Positions 1 to 11,096 of a stretch of 64,000 nt of DNA are shown here, one piece after another (the first letter of the stretch is position 1; the number at the start of each line of letters is the position of its first letter). This DNA is from Maratus speciosus (lineage: Eukaryota > Arthropoda > Arachnida > Araneae > Salticidae). The stretch covers positions 525,083,451-525,147,450 of the forward strand of contig OZ010795.1 in assembly GCA_963932465.1 (NCBI GenBank), given 5' to 3'. A model generated the notes under the pieces. It did no database searches. It was given only the letters and a program-made list of their open reading frames with translations, and was not told where the DNA came from. The translations under genes and the position numbers were made by a program.

Positions 1-1461
1 TTTGAATTTTTTCCGTTGCTAGAGTAACGGATGTAATGCTAGATATTTTGAGGTTTAAATGCCAAAGACAACGCATAATTAGAAAAATATGAAATGTGTC
101 ATGAACTGTTGGACTTATAAAAATTTATTTGGTAGCATTCGATTCAGCATACAAAACGACATTAAAATATGCTATCATTTGACGCATAATTTTGATATTC
201 GATTTTTTTCCCCTCCCCGTGCAAAAAAAATTAGGGGTGACACTTTAGAAAATCCTTTCTTAGCAGAAGTCTACGTCATAAGAAGTATTTTTACCACGAT
301 TTTCAAGATTTTAGGTTCAGTAGTTTGCGCTGTGCGTTAATTAGTCACCTAATCCAGACTTTATTTTATATACTATATTAGATTAGATATTCCATTTTGC
401 GGTGAATCGATGATTGAAAATTAGTCCAATATCATTTGAAATATTACATAACAGAGGAGAAAGTACGAAGAAAGACGAAGAAGAAATGACGAATTACAAA
501 AGACTTGTATTTTTTTTTTCAAAATGTTGAATTTTTCGATAGTAATAACGTATTAAAACATAAATTTCCTTAAAAATTATCTTTATTTCCTAGATTTCGA
601 ATCTGTGAATTTTCCTATAAATGAAATTGGCGATATGACTTGAGAAAAAATTAAATAAACAATAGAAAATATTTGCTTATATAAAATGGGTAATATTCGT
701 TGATCTGAGTTCGAGTTTATAAATATCACATGCTTTCGGAATTACGGCGAAAAACATTTTAAAAAGTATGAAATTATTTTACAACATGTATGTGTGGCAG
801 AAATTCACACTGAAATTTAAGTATTCGATTCCATTTTTAAAATATTAACTGATATCTATATAAGTTACAATTGAATATGAAAATGTACTCAAAAAATGAT
901 CTCTTTCACCTAAAAAAACTCCATTTGTGAGAACATCCTCAAGCTAATGTCACGCTTATGCATTTTTGGCTTAAAATCACATTGTTTGGCGACAAAAGAA
1001 AAATAATTGTAAAGAAACAAATAGTAATTACACATGTGACTCACAATTACATCTGCTTGTTTCTTCTATAAGTCACGTGATGGGACAATTAGATATAAAA
1101 AAGAAAAGAAAAGAGCAGAACAGAAAGAAAATATCGTTAAAATTTCATCTAATCAAATTTTCAGATTCGTTTCCATATCTAACGCAAGCGATAAAGAGCC
1201 AAATATTGCGTATCAAGTGTAATATTTCTTATTAAATTAATTTTTAAGCATTACAAATAATTCTTTCAAGTTTTGATTAAATGTTTCCGTTTTTTAATAT
1301 TATCACTCATTAAAACGGATTTTCTTCTTCTTTTTTTCTTTTTTTTTTTCATTTAAATAAAATTAGTAACAGTTTTTCTTTTATTTTTCGAGGTTTAATA
1401 GCCGGTTCAATTTTTTTTATCAACGAAGAATTTCGCCAAGAAATAAAATGGTACCTTATCG
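1..1461. other. AT-rich non-coding stretch
   Basis: I see no gene here. The short open frames have no recognisable domain. The stretch holds A/T homopolymers and short pyrimidine tracts near 1320-1380. It could be decayed transposon or host intergenic DNA; nothing in it decides. Confidence 0.5.
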
Positions 1462-1647
1462 CCCAAAATAATAGAATTTTCCGTCATAATTCTAAAACTA
1501 ATATAGGTAGAATAATGTGTTATAGCTTAAAACCTTCCGTGAAACAATACCTATCTAACGGTATAAGTTCCGTAAAAATCCATGCAGTAGAACTCGAAAT
1601 CTAGGCGTTCGGAACGAAATTTCCGTTTGGATTTTATATATATAATA
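1462..1647 (+). repeat. Element tail, direct repeat copy 1
   Basis: This 186-bp block recurs almost unchanged at 2105-2290, including the stretch TATCTAACGGTATAAGTTCC. It ends GGATTTTATATATATAATA, which resembles the ends of the ACTAGGGGGC-headed elements near 40,150 and 62,505 (GGATTTTATATATATAGGG). I read it as the 3' end of a related non-autonomous element. No head was found upstream. Confidence 0.75.
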
Positions 1648-2104
1648 AATAGAATAGATAATAGATTATATATATATATAATAGAATGGATAATAGATTA
1701 GGTGTTATGAACTATCTCAAAGTTTAAAACAGATCGCATTGTTAGATTTCCTAATTTTAACAATATCGCGTTATGTTAGTTCCACATTCCACCACCAGGG
1801 AGCGCACTCTATTCTTAACGAAAGCGTATCTGAACGAAACTCCTTCATGCAACCTTTCCGTAGATACATGAATCGGGAGGGTGGCGGTCTTAACCAATAA
1901 TTTAAGATAATTGCTGAAATTACTACGAAAAATATTTTAAAGGGGCTCTACGCGGGCCCCTAATAGAGTTAGAGAAAATCAGAAGACGGCAAAATAATCG
2001 CGGGGTAAAGTTTGCTTGGGTGCCTCGGAGCTACTTTTGGCGCGAGATCTAAGCTCTACGACCAATAGGAGCCCAGATATTTAAGGAAATATGAAGTAAC
2101 AAAG

Positions 2105-2290
2105 TCCAAAATAACAGAATTTTCCATAATAATTCTATAACTGACCTAGGTAGAATGATGTGTTATAGCTTAAAACCTTCCCTGAAACGATACCTATCTA
2201 ACGGTATAAGTTCCGTAAAAATCCATGCGGTAGAACTCGAAATCTCGGCGTTCGGAACGAAATTTCCGTTTGGATTTTATATATATAATA
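2105..2290 (+). repeat. Element tail, direct repeat copy 2
   Basis: Second copy of the block at 1462-1647, in the same orientation and 643 bp downstream, with about a dozen substitutions. Between the copies lies a more GC-rich segment (about 1780-2090) that occurs only once in the window. The layout resembles the tail duplications at 14.4/15.3 kb and 62.09/62.51 kb, though here the copies are not adjacent. Confidence 0.75.
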
Positions 2291-2384
2291 GAAGAAGACA
2301 CATCCATTTTATGTGGTGGTGTCTTTTTTCTAAAATTGCAAATTGTCACAGAAAGAGAAGAAATAACCATTCGATGGAAATTAT

Positions 2385-2760
2385 ATGTTTTTAGCGTTCC
2401 GTAGTTAAAAAGTAAAAACGGAACCATTGTAAGATCACTCCTGTGTCTGTCTGTCACAGCCCTTTTACTTGCAAACTATGCAATGTGGAAAGTTAAAATT
2501 GGGGGAATTAATAAAGACTATTGACTCACATATTTACAGATTAATAAATATTCATAAATATATTTAAGGAAAATGTATAGGAGCTAATTAAGTTACACGA
2601 AAAAAAATATATTCTCTTTGTATATCGTATGGGGCATCATGTGAAAGCTTTCGTAACGCTGAAATAAAAAATATATTTCCTTAAATTTTAGGTATTATAT
2701 TTTCAAAGTTATGGTGGAAAATTTAGTGCAAGAATATGTACTCCCCCCATCTAATTCCGA
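2385..2760 (+). repeat. Dispersed repeat, copy A (TGTCTGTCTGTC family)
   Basis: This sequence is related to 63,590-63,960 in the same orientation. Shared blocks include AAGATCACTCCTGTGTCTGT, a CATATTTA run and the ATATTTAAGGAAAATGTA region. It encodes no recognisable protein. Identity is moderate, so this is an old family. Confidence 0.65.
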
Positions 2761-3014
2761 ATCTATCGAAACTAAAATTATGAAAAATTTAGAGGTAGTA
2801 GACATTAATTTAAACCTTGCAAGAAAATTATAGCGATTTCCCAAGGTAACATAGTTTTGAGAAAATCGCATTTTTCCGTTACACACAAAATTCTATTTAT
2901 GGACTTCAGCAAATGTTTTGAGCAGAGCTTGAGGTACGTATCGTAGCAGAAGTATTAAAACTTTGTTGATTACGAATTTCGGATAAAATCGTCAGTAATT
3001 AGCCGAGATATTAA

Positions 3015-3288
3015 CCCTTAAAGACACGGGCGGTTTGGACATACATAATGACAGGGATGGCGTACTCTATGCTACATTGGCTTTTAAAGACTAGATAACA
3101 AATTTTAAGGATATATTTATGTAATGCAATGCGCAGTAGCAGTATAAAAGCAATAAACGTCAAATTGACAGAACAAGACAGAGTAAAAACAAACTAATTT
3201 AATGAGAATTATTCACATATATACTATGGGATTCGCGAGTAGTTTCCATTGAGTGACTCTCTCAATACACCTACTATGTCTTTAAAGT
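3015..3288. mobile_element. piggyBac-type MITE, copy 1
   Basis: A 274-bp element flanked by TTAA at both ends (3011-3014 and 3289-3292). Its ends are CCCTTAAAGACACGGGCGG on the left and, reverse-complemented, ACTTTAAAGACATAGTAGG on the right. TTAA target duplication with C-starting ends is the hallmark of piggyBac-type non-autonomous elements. A related copy lies at 50,283-50,543. No coding potential. Confidence 0.7.
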
Positions 3289-3796
3289 TTAACTAAAAAC
3301 CTATATGGAATAACAAATATACAGAATAGCTATATTTGCTATTATTTAAGCTCTACATATCTTTGAACTTTCATGGTATATCCATTTATACTTTTCTAGT
3401 ACACAAGGTGCAAAGGAAAGTCCCTTTAACCTGAAAATACTTGTGAAACGAGAGAGCTACAGCTTTGCAAGTGAGGGAATGGTATAGTAAAGCGACTACG
3501 CCCGATTTAATGAAAACGACATCAGTGCCCTCCTAGGGGAGAAATTTGGAAGATAGCCGCTGCGAATTGAAAACGAAAAGAGAAGAGCAAAATGTCCAGT
3601 TAGAAATATTTATAGCATCAATTAATTAATAGAATAGGACATTTGGTTTATATGGATAATATAAATCTTCGCCTGTTTACCCAAAAATGTCCGAAATCGA
3701 TGCACTCCATTTTCTGTAAGTGTAAAGAAATACGCACAATTTATGCTATAAATATGTACTTATCTCAATATATTTTGATAACATCACACACACGAG

Positions 3797-3842
<46 letters not shown>
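3797..3842. repeat. Poly(A), 46 nt
   Basis: Uninterrupted A tract inside the 1.2-kb foldback element, preceded by a short CACACACAC stretch. Confidence 0.95.
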
Positions 3843-3844
<2 letters not shown>

Positions 3845-3999
3845 CAAACTGTCTTACAGTGATAAAAAGTTAATATTCAGTATTTTCGAAAAGTTCGCTA
3901 TTGCACACGATATACGTTTCGTGAGAGTAATTCTTCATGCACATTTCTCAGAATGGAACGTGTATTGCAAGCCTCCTCAATACGACGACATAGATTTAA

Positions 4000-4199
4000 C
4001 CCTTTCAAGGGCGGTGGCTAGACGGTCTAACCACCTAATTTTAAGTCCAAAATCGACAAATGGCTTTAAGAATATTTTAATAAAACTTCGCTTTTGTAAT
4101 GAAAGTGCAAATTAGCAGGGTTTTGTTTTCTGAGAAATTCGTTTGAATATTCTGGTGTCAGTCAATTATTTCATTAGCTTACTTCTGGCCCTGAAAAGG
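4000..4199. mobile_element. piggyBac-type MITE nested in the foldback element
   Basis: It starts after TTAA (3996-3999) with CCCTTTCAAGGGCGGTGG and ends CTGAAAAGG before a degraded TTAA (TAAT). The related copy at 57,373-57,577 starts TCCCTTCAAGGGCGGTGG and ends GAAAGGG-TTAA. About 200 bp, no open frame of note. Confidence 0.65.
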
Positions 4200-4611
4200 T
4201 AATGCATTGGAAATTAAATCTTTACAGACATTACAGCACAGTACAATGTCACAATCTGCAATTGTGCACTGCTACATTTCCGAAATGTGAATAGGCAAAG
4301 TAGAATCGTCGCTCATCGATTTCGAACATTTTTGGGTATGCAGGCGACGATTTATCTTATTCGTATGAACCAAATGTCGTTTTCGTACTAATTAAGTGAT
4401 GCTCTACAATTTTCTATTTGGAAAATTTGCTCTACCACTTTTCGTTTTCGATTTGCAATGGCTATCTTCCAAATTTCGCCACGGGTACTGCTGTCGTTTG
4501 CATAAGGTCAGGCGTAGTCGCTTTACTGCACCGTTACCTCACTTGTATAGATGTAGCTCTCTCCGTTCGCAAGTATTTCGAGGTTAAATGGACTTTCCTT
4601 TACACCCTGTA

Positions 4612-4784
4612 TACTATACAGCTATACCGAACCCTACGTTGTATACTTTTACAAAGTCTTATTATTCTTTTAGCAACGGTATTTTTTTTTTAATAATACA
4701 CTTACTAATTCATATATTATTGTACGGAATTTTCTGTGCGCGATTAATACTAGCACTTGACCGTTTATTTAAAGGTTTAGCTTA

Positions 4785-4785
<1 letters not shown>
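4612..4785 (+). repeat. Dispersed repeat with palindromic end, 3' part
   Basis: Homologous to about 50,895-51,045. It ends with a block related to GCGCGAGTAATACTCGC, a short perfect stem in the 51-kb copy, and also found near 52,750. The left half of this copy lies at about 3293-3400, on the other side of the 1.2-kb insertion. Confidence 0.65.

Positions 4786-4825
<40 letters not shown>
4786..4825. repeat. Poly(A), 40 nt
   Basis: Uninterrupted A tract directly after the dispersed repeat ending at 4785. It could be a retrotransposon tail on the plus strand. Confidence 0.95.
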
Positions 4826-4829
<4 letters not shown>

Positions 4830-5125
4830 GTCGTCTTCATATTGAAATTTCGGAAAACTGCACTTTAGTATAGCAAACGGGAAGTGATTCTGTCCTACAG
4901 TTACGAGATCATAATTGTTTAATGTTTGGAAATTCTAATGTTAATTCATGTGTTACCATTTCAAAACTGATTAAAATGCGAATAATTTTTATGAATAACT
5001 ACTTGGCTTTATGAGCTTTAAATTTGGATTTGTATTTTTAAAGATTCTTTAAATGAATTTCTGGATTTTAGATTGCACAAATGAATTGTAAACTTTAAAT
5101 TTTGAAAAGAAATCGATTTATAGAA

Positions 5126-5130
<5 letters not shown>

Positions 5131-5157
<27 letters not shown>
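5131..5157. repeat. (TA)n microsatellite
   Basis: About 13 TA units directly abut the MITE that follows. This may be its TA-rich target site. Confidence 0.95.
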
Positions 5158-5162
<5 letters not shown>

Positions 5163-5489
5163 TGTCCCTAAACTCATGGTACAGATGTTAGGGGTGATAG
5201 AACGCAACTAGACAAACACAAATCACCACACAATCCATGGTCGGAACGCAAGCCGTAAAGAGCTATAGGGTGTGTTATTTAATTTCATTTTGTTGAATAA
5301 AATGTTTTTCTTCATATTATTGGTTTTCGTTCATCCCATTGTTGTCTATCTTCTTTCGGTACGACGGTATGTTTCGCTCTCTAGCTTTTTACGATTTGTT
5401 CCGACCATGGATTGTATGGTGATTTGCGCTCGTCTAGTTGTGTTCTATTACCCGCTAACGTATGAACCGTGAGTTTAAAGACCCCCAGT
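5158..5489. mobile_element. MITE with ~110-bp TIRs
   Basis: The left arm (about 5158-5272) and right arm (about 5373-5489) are imperfect reverse complements. Both contain an AATCCATGGTCGGAAC block pointing inward and a TAAACTCA block near the outer ends. It sits at a TA-rich site, as expected for a Tc1/mariner-type MITE. No transposase. The open frame across the right half is not recognisable as a protein. Confidence 0.8.
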
Positions 5490-5864
5490 ATATATTTGAA
5501 GACGTGAGTTTCAAAACTCGTCTTATCCAAAATTTCAGTAATCGATTTATCTCTGTCGATGCATTCTATTGCTGAAGCTGCATCAAAAAATCACTATAAT
5601 CTGCAACAAAACCACTACACTGATATTCAAATTAAAATAGTTTTGAGATTTAGTTGATTATTTACACCCTTGCACAGATTTTAATGAATTTAGGTATGCA
5701 CATATGTGAATATAATGAAACAAAAATAAACATTTAACTGTTATAATGCGCAAGTATGATCGTGCTTAAGAATGATCAGCGTCGGAAGGTATGAAACATA
5801 GCTTGCAATATTAAAGGAAAAACTGGGCCTCTCTTAAGTTACACAGCTCTCACAACGTGAACGC

Positions 5865-6144
5865 ATACTTGAAATCAGGAAGTTTATGGGTCCCTGTGGC
5901 AGTTAGCCTGACTCCTCCAGCAATGCTGTTTTCAGGATATTAGTGGTTGAAATCGAGTTCTAATTTTCCGACCCAAAGCGTCCCAGACGTACTCTATATG
6001 GTTTAAGCCTCGAGATCTTGCTGTCTAATCCATCAAGCGAATAATGTCACCTTCCAGAAATTCCTCGACCGGAAGAGCTCTTTCTGAGCGTGCATTGTAG
6101 TCCATTAAAATCAGAGTCAATTGCATCTCTGAAGAGGTGAAGAT
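5865..6144 (-). pseudogene. Tc1-like transposase, C-terminal half
   Basis: Read on the minus strand, this encodes the C-terminal half of a Tc1-like DDE transposase. A MDYNARSERALPVEEFLE-like stretch corresponds to the family's second catalytic Asp region, followed by GLNHIEYVWDALGRKI, the usual PDLNPIEHVWD-type block. A TAG replaces the expected Trp after RLMD, and further stops follow, so it is dead. The N-terminal half lies in the same orientation at 16,207-16,810, on the far side of the Copia element. The 5-bp duplication AAGAT at the two junctions shows that Copia split one gene. Confidence 0.85.
6140..6144. repeat. Copia target-site duplication, left
   Basis: AAGAT directly before the left LTR, matching AAGAT at 16,207-16,211. 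Five bp is the usual target duplication for Copia integrase. Confidence 0.9.
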
Positions 6145-6691
6145 TGAGAATTCATCGATCTTAAACAACTTAAATTCAAGCCAGAGCAGAGTAAACGCAG
6201 TGTAGACAGTCATTACCAGCTGATTATATACTGAAGACACGTCAAACGTTTTATAATTTTATTTAAAATCACTAAAACAAACATCATTACTTCGATGTCG
6301 AAAAACTTAAGACATTAAATATTTAACGACATGGTCTTAAAAGGCTTAAACTTACATAATCCATTTTAAAAGGAAAAACAGAGCCACCTCATACAGCACG
6401 ACCACACAATATGTACATTCAGTTAAACCGTTACGTCATACCACACATTTGCCGAAAAATTTGCATAAAACAAGATGCTGTAAATAAACAGTAACAGAAG
6501 AAAAACTCCCTGCATTCAGCCGTACACGAAGACTTCGCAGAATGCGAGGTGACTGACTAAAAGAGCTGGAAAACCGGCAATGTGTGGATGCAAACGATTT
6601 TTGCTCGTAACTCGGGACAAGGTATTGGCAGGAGGATTAAAAATAGGTTAAACACACTTAACTTGCGAAAAACTCGCATACCTGCCTGTCA
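6145..6691 (-). repeat. Copia 3' LTR
   Basis: 547 bp, the same length as the copy at 15,660-16,206. On the minus strand it begins TGACAG and ends GAATTCTCA. It lies downstream of RNase H on the minus strand, so it is the 3' LTR. Confidence 0.96.
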
Positions 6692-6694
6692 TTG

Positions 6695-6710
6695 CCCCCC
6701 CCCCCCTTCC
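6695..6710 (-). promoter_or_regulatory. Copia polypurine tract
   Basis: On the minus strand this reads GGGAAG followed by a run of 12 G, ending three bases before the 3' LTR. It is the expected primer site for plus-strand DNA synthesis. The long G run is more extreme than a typical tract and may have expanded after insertion. Confidence 0.8.
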
Positions 6711-7517
6711 CGTAGTTACGAGCTTACATAGTTTAGAATCACATTAAACTATCCTTTAAACTCCAAACCTTTAGATTTTCAAAGGAGATGTAACTTCATA
6801 CTCCTGTATAAAATTTAACTTTCATACATACAAAAGAGTTTAAAGAATCAGATGCATTATACATAATTACAATTGCAACAATAAAAAAAAATATCTAACT
6901 TCTACATACACTTTCGTCAACAAGGTAACCTTTCACTTAATACATATTTGACAAAGCTGAAAATCTTTTTTAAAACAAAAATATATTTCAGCATATAAAC
7001 ATTTTCATGTACACTAATAGACGGAAAAGGTTTTAAAACATTGCGCTACCTGTACTTTTCAAAAACATTCAAATATAAACACAATTTCGAACATTAATAT
7101 ATGTACACATAACTTTAATACATTTCAAATATTAAAAAAAATGATCAATTAACCATTTAAACTATCATCCTTTGGATGCATTACAATACAACATGTAAAA
7201 TATTTGTTAACCAAAAAAAAAATAAATAAAGGGGGGGGGGGGGAAGGTTGATAAGTGCACTTATCGGAAAAAAAAAATAAATAAAAAATTGTGATCACAA
7301 CGAAAATACCTTTATACAACACATTAACTACATTTATACAATAACCAAGTTTTAAAATATTAGATTAAATTTGCTATACAAAAGTGCATTAAAAAACAGT
7401 TCACATTAGAACATTATAAAAAATTATATTATAAAAAACAGTTCACAATACATATATACCATGTATTCTAAACTTTTTATATATGAATATAAGAATTCAT
7501 AATGTTTTTGTACTTAT
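6711..7517 (-). other. Copia 3' non-coding region
   Basis: About 0.8 kb of AT-rich DNA between the RNase H stop codon and the polypurine tract. It has no recognisable open frame. It contains a 13-G run (7231-7243) and a 16-bp perfect palindrome at 7250-7265. Most Copia elements have a much shorter 3' spacer, so this may include a decayed extra gene or a small insertion. Confidence 0.7.
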
Positions 7518-9324
7518 TTAAACTGAAAAACAGTTCCTTACAAAAGTCTTTAACCCTTCTTTGGGGAGAGGTTTAGTTGGGATATCAGCAAAGTTTTCCT
7601 TTGATCTTACATATTTAAGGGTGAATATATTCTCATAAATTAAATTTCTTAGAAAATGATATCTAACACTAATGTGTTTTGTCCTGTTATTTTCGATGGG
7701 TGAATATGAAAACTCTATAGCAGCTTGGTTATCGCACAAAAGCTGAGCTGAAAAATTGACTTCGTTTGGAAATATGCTTAAATTTATACATTCCTGAATG
7801 ATACGTATTACTCACTGTAAATCTTTAGCAGCTTCCGTTAAAGTTATGTATTCCGACTCCATTGAAGAAAGTGCTACGCAGTTTTGTTTAAACGTGCGCC
7901 AGATACTAGGAGCCTCATCTAAAAATAGAATAATCCCCCCCATCGAAACACGGTCATCTCGATTTGATGCGAAATCTGCATCACTGTAACATGAAAGTTT
8001 TAAACTTTTTATACTTGAAAGGTTAAGTTTATAGTGCTGCGTAGATTTAACATAACCCAATAACTTTAATAAGTAATTCCAGTGAACCATGCCAGGGTTT
8101 TCCTGAAACTGAGAAAATATATTTACTGCAAAGTGAATATCAGGACGTGTGCGACTTGCTATGTACGCAAGACATCCGATTAAACTACGGTACGGGATTT
8201 TACTCATTTCTTGAATTTCGGTTTCGGTAGTTGGCGAATCCGTTTTAGATAAAACAATTCTTTTTGCAATTGGTAGTGATGTTATTGGAATATTAAACTT
8301 GCTAAACCTTTCATATACTTCTGAAATATAGTCAGATTGATGTATACATAAAGTTTTATTTTCCTCCTCAAATGTCACTCCTAAAAGTCTTTTAGTTTTC
8401 CCAAGGTTTTTAAGATCAAATTTATTTCGTAGTTTGTCTATTGCCTGTTTTATATCTTGAGGGGTTTTTCCAAAAAGAACAATATCATCTACATAAAGCA
8501 GAAGAACCAAATTTTCATTAAAGACATATACACAGTTACACCAGGTTAAGCGTTTAAATCTTAATTCTATCAAAACTGAATATATTTCAAAGAACCATTC
8601 CCTTCCAGATTGCTTTAAACCATAGATAGCTTTACTTAATTTACATACATGATTAGGATAGTCTTTATCAATAAATCCTTGAGGTTGATACATGTAAATT
8701 TCATTATTTAATTTAGCATATAAATATGCTGCTTTAATGTCAAGCTGACAATGTGACCAGCCGCATAAACAAACTAAAACGGTAAAGAAATGTCTAATGA
8801 TTGAAAAATTTATAACTGGGCTAAACACTTCATCGTAATTTATCCCTTTTTTCTGACGAAAACCTTGAGCGACTAATCGTGCCTTGTATCTGACGATTTT
8901 ATCATCCTCGTTACGTTTTACAGTATAAACCCATCGGTTATTAACAATTGTAGTTTTGTCAGGTTTAGGGACTAAAGTCCAGACTTTTCTTTCTTTCATT
9001 GTTTGTTTCTCGTCGTCCATAGCTTTAAACCACTCTCTTTTCTGGGGGGGAATTATAAGCTTCATTATAATTTGAAGGTGTTTTAATATCTACAAAATTA
9101 GCTTCGATTGTTTCATTGTCAGACTCTTTGTCACTAGGTATTTTAACTCGACCTGAATAAGTATTAGAAATGCGAAAATCAAAATTTGTTCTTTTAAAAG
9201 GTATATTGTGTTTCTCACAATAAGCTTTTACTTCTATCCATGATTTTATCCTAGTTTTAGTTCTAACTATACGATAGTAAATGTCATGTCTTGGTTCTTC
9301 TTTTCGTTTTACAGCTAGTCGTTC
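7518..9324 (-). pseudogene. pol: Copia reverse transcriptase and RNase H
   Basis: This part of the polyprotein copies element RNA into DNA and degrades the RNA strand. The main frame (9065-7812, 417 residues) shows QLDIKAAY at 107-114 with the first catalytic Asp, IYGLKQ at 147-152, the Copia-type YVDD box at 191-194, and RNase H SDAD at 361-364 with SSMESEY near 400-406. After a single in-frame TGA at about 7812, probably from Trp, the same frame continues with CDNQAAIEFS and ADIPTKPLP, the standard Copia C-terminus, and stops at 7518. The 9065-9324 linker is in other frames. Confidence 0.95.
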
Positions 9325-10780
9325 CTATTGGGGTTTAGAAGATCCAGGCGTAAAAAGAACTTTTTTAGACGTATCAGGTATAGAACCGTTTTGGACATTT
9401 TCTTGATTAGGAAACGAGCTTTGAGCTGGAACGCTGCTCATATCTTTTGGCTCCGCTTCTTCCTTTGGATCTTTTTCGGGTTTACCCTCGTCATTCGTTT
9501 CTTCATCAGAGTCCGATTCAGATTCATCAGATGAGCTGTAGGTATTTCGCTTTGGACCCAGTATGATTCCTCTGCGCTCTTCTTTCGGAAAAGTAACGTT
9601 TATAGTTTCTATCGTTTTACGTTCCTGGGGTAACCATACGCGGTAACCTTTAGTGAAAAGTGCGTATCCGACCATTATACCTTTCTGGGCTCTCATTGAA
9701 AATTTATTTCTCAGCTGCTTAGGTTTTCCCACGTAAACAGTACTGCCGAAGGGTTTCAGGTGTTTTACCGATGCTTTTCTCCCTCCATACAATTCGAATG
9801 GAGTTTTTGTCTGATTACCGTGGCAGACCCGGTTCCACGTATAAACGAAAGTTAGTAATGCTTCTGCCCAAAAACTTTCTCTTAACTTGCTCTCATGTAA
9901 GAGAGCTTTTATAGCGTTTAAGGCCACACAATTGAAATTTTCCGCAGTTCCATTTTGTTCGGGAGTGTACTCGTTACTGAATTCATGATGTATTCCTTGA
10001 TCTTCAAGGTATTTACTGAAAGCCGTATTTTCATATTCACCGCCATGGTCAGACCTAAGAGTTATGATCTTGCGATTTAGAAATCTTTCCGCCCTTTTTT
10101 GGAACCGTTTGAAGCATTCAAAAACTTCACCTTTTTTGTTTAAGTGGGTACACAACTACTTTTTTAGAATAGTCGTCAATAAAGCTCACAAATATCTAGC
10201 TCCTCCGTTTGATTTGACCGGAAGGGGTCCACATACATCAGAATGAATCAATTCGAGGGGAGCTCTAGAGCGTGTTTTGCCTATTGGCTTGAACGAGACC
10301 CTTCGGGACTTGGCGATCTTACAATGTTCACAAGTTGGCATGTATTTTTCTTTGAAATTTGGCAAACCATGAACTGCATCATTCTTACTTGTGTTTAAAA
10401 TGTACTTTGTATTAATATGACAGTATATTCAATGCCATTTGTTTGGATCACCACCACACTTTTGAGTCTGTGCTGAATAAGCCCTCTTGTCTTTTACGTT
10501 GGGATATGTTGGTTTGCAAATGAAAAAAACCGTTTGTTTTAATAGCCGTAAATATTTTTCTTCCGTTTTCCGATAATAAAGTCAAACGACCATTTTTACA
10601 TGAAAAAGACATTCCCATGCTGTCAAGGGCTGAACCTGACATCAAATTACGTCTAAGTTTAGGCGTGTACGTGACATTTTTAAGTTCCAAATTTTGGCGC
10701 TTTCCCTTATCATAAAAACACATCTCTACTGTTCCGATGCCTAAAACTGGACATTTAATGTCCCCTATAGCAACAGGCAT
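9325..10780 (-). pseudogene. pol: Copia GAG-pre-integrase and integrase
   Basis: Integrase joins element DNA to the target. The frame at 10,155-9325 (276 residues) carries SDHGGEY at 35-41, TPEQNG at 64-69 and AEN at 71-73: the second Asp and the Glu of the D,D-35-E site. Upstream, across frameshifts, are LIHSDVCGP (first Asp, about 10,230-10,260), CEHCKIAK (zinc-binding CxxC) and a degraded WH-x-x-CHIN block in place of the usual HH motif. The frame at 10,780-10,448 is the protease to pre-integrase linker. After the core comes an acidic Ser/Glu-rich linker (about residues 205-245). At least three frames are needed, so it is non-functional. Confidence 0.93.
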
Positions 10781-11096
10781 GTCAGTCCCCCTAACGTTTT
10801 GTACGTGGAGAAAAGCCTTCGATCTTTACAAAAATGTGTGAATGCAGCAGTATCAAAAAGCCACTCCTGTCCTTTCACAGAGCTTTGATTAGCTTCAAGC
10901 ATATCTGTAGCAAAACTACTATTTGGGCAAATGCCCCCCCCCTTCTCTTTATCTCTTTACTGGGTACTTTACTGGGTATTTTTAAAGTACAATTTGGTGC
11001 AATGTGACCCCTCATTTTGCACTTGCTACATATAGCATTGCGTTTCAAGAGAGTAGATCTATCCTTACTGCTACTTCTACTATACTGCTTTATATT
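10781..11096 (-). pseudogene. Copia nucleocapsid zinc knuckle and protease
   Basis: On the minus strand the CX2CX4HX4C zinc knuckle ICSKCKMRGHIAPNC is readable at about 10,985-11,035. Just downstream, about 10,810-10,865, WLFDTAAFTHFC occupies the place of the Copia aspartic protease active site, usually W..DSGA.(S/D)H. Here the triad reads D-T-A instead of D-S-G. A C9 run and nearby stops break the frame between the two parts. Confidence 0.85.

Larger units (their letters stand above)
3402..4609. mobile_element. 1.2-kb foldback element with ~195-bp TIRs
   Basis: The left arm (3402-3598) and right arm (4420-4609) are imperfect reverse complements over nearly 200 bp. The termini read CACAAGGTGCAAAGGAAAGTCC-like on the left and CAGGGTGTAAAGGAAAGTCC on the right, each beside TA. 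The TA target and CAGGGTGTAAAGG terminus fit a non-autonomous Tc1/mariner-type element. The interior has no transposase; it carries a poly(A) run and a nested TTAA-flanked MITE. A related uninterrupted sequence at about 50,890-50,910 marks the insertion point. Confidence 0.85.

Noticed and set aside
3643..3873. Lysine-rich open frames across poly(A) tracts (also 4588-4845 and 47,619-47,807)
   Set aside because: They are read-throughs of A homopolymers, not proteins.
9328..9534. Arg/Phe-rich plus-strand frame
   Set aside because: Shadow of the acidic linker of Copia integrase on the other strand.
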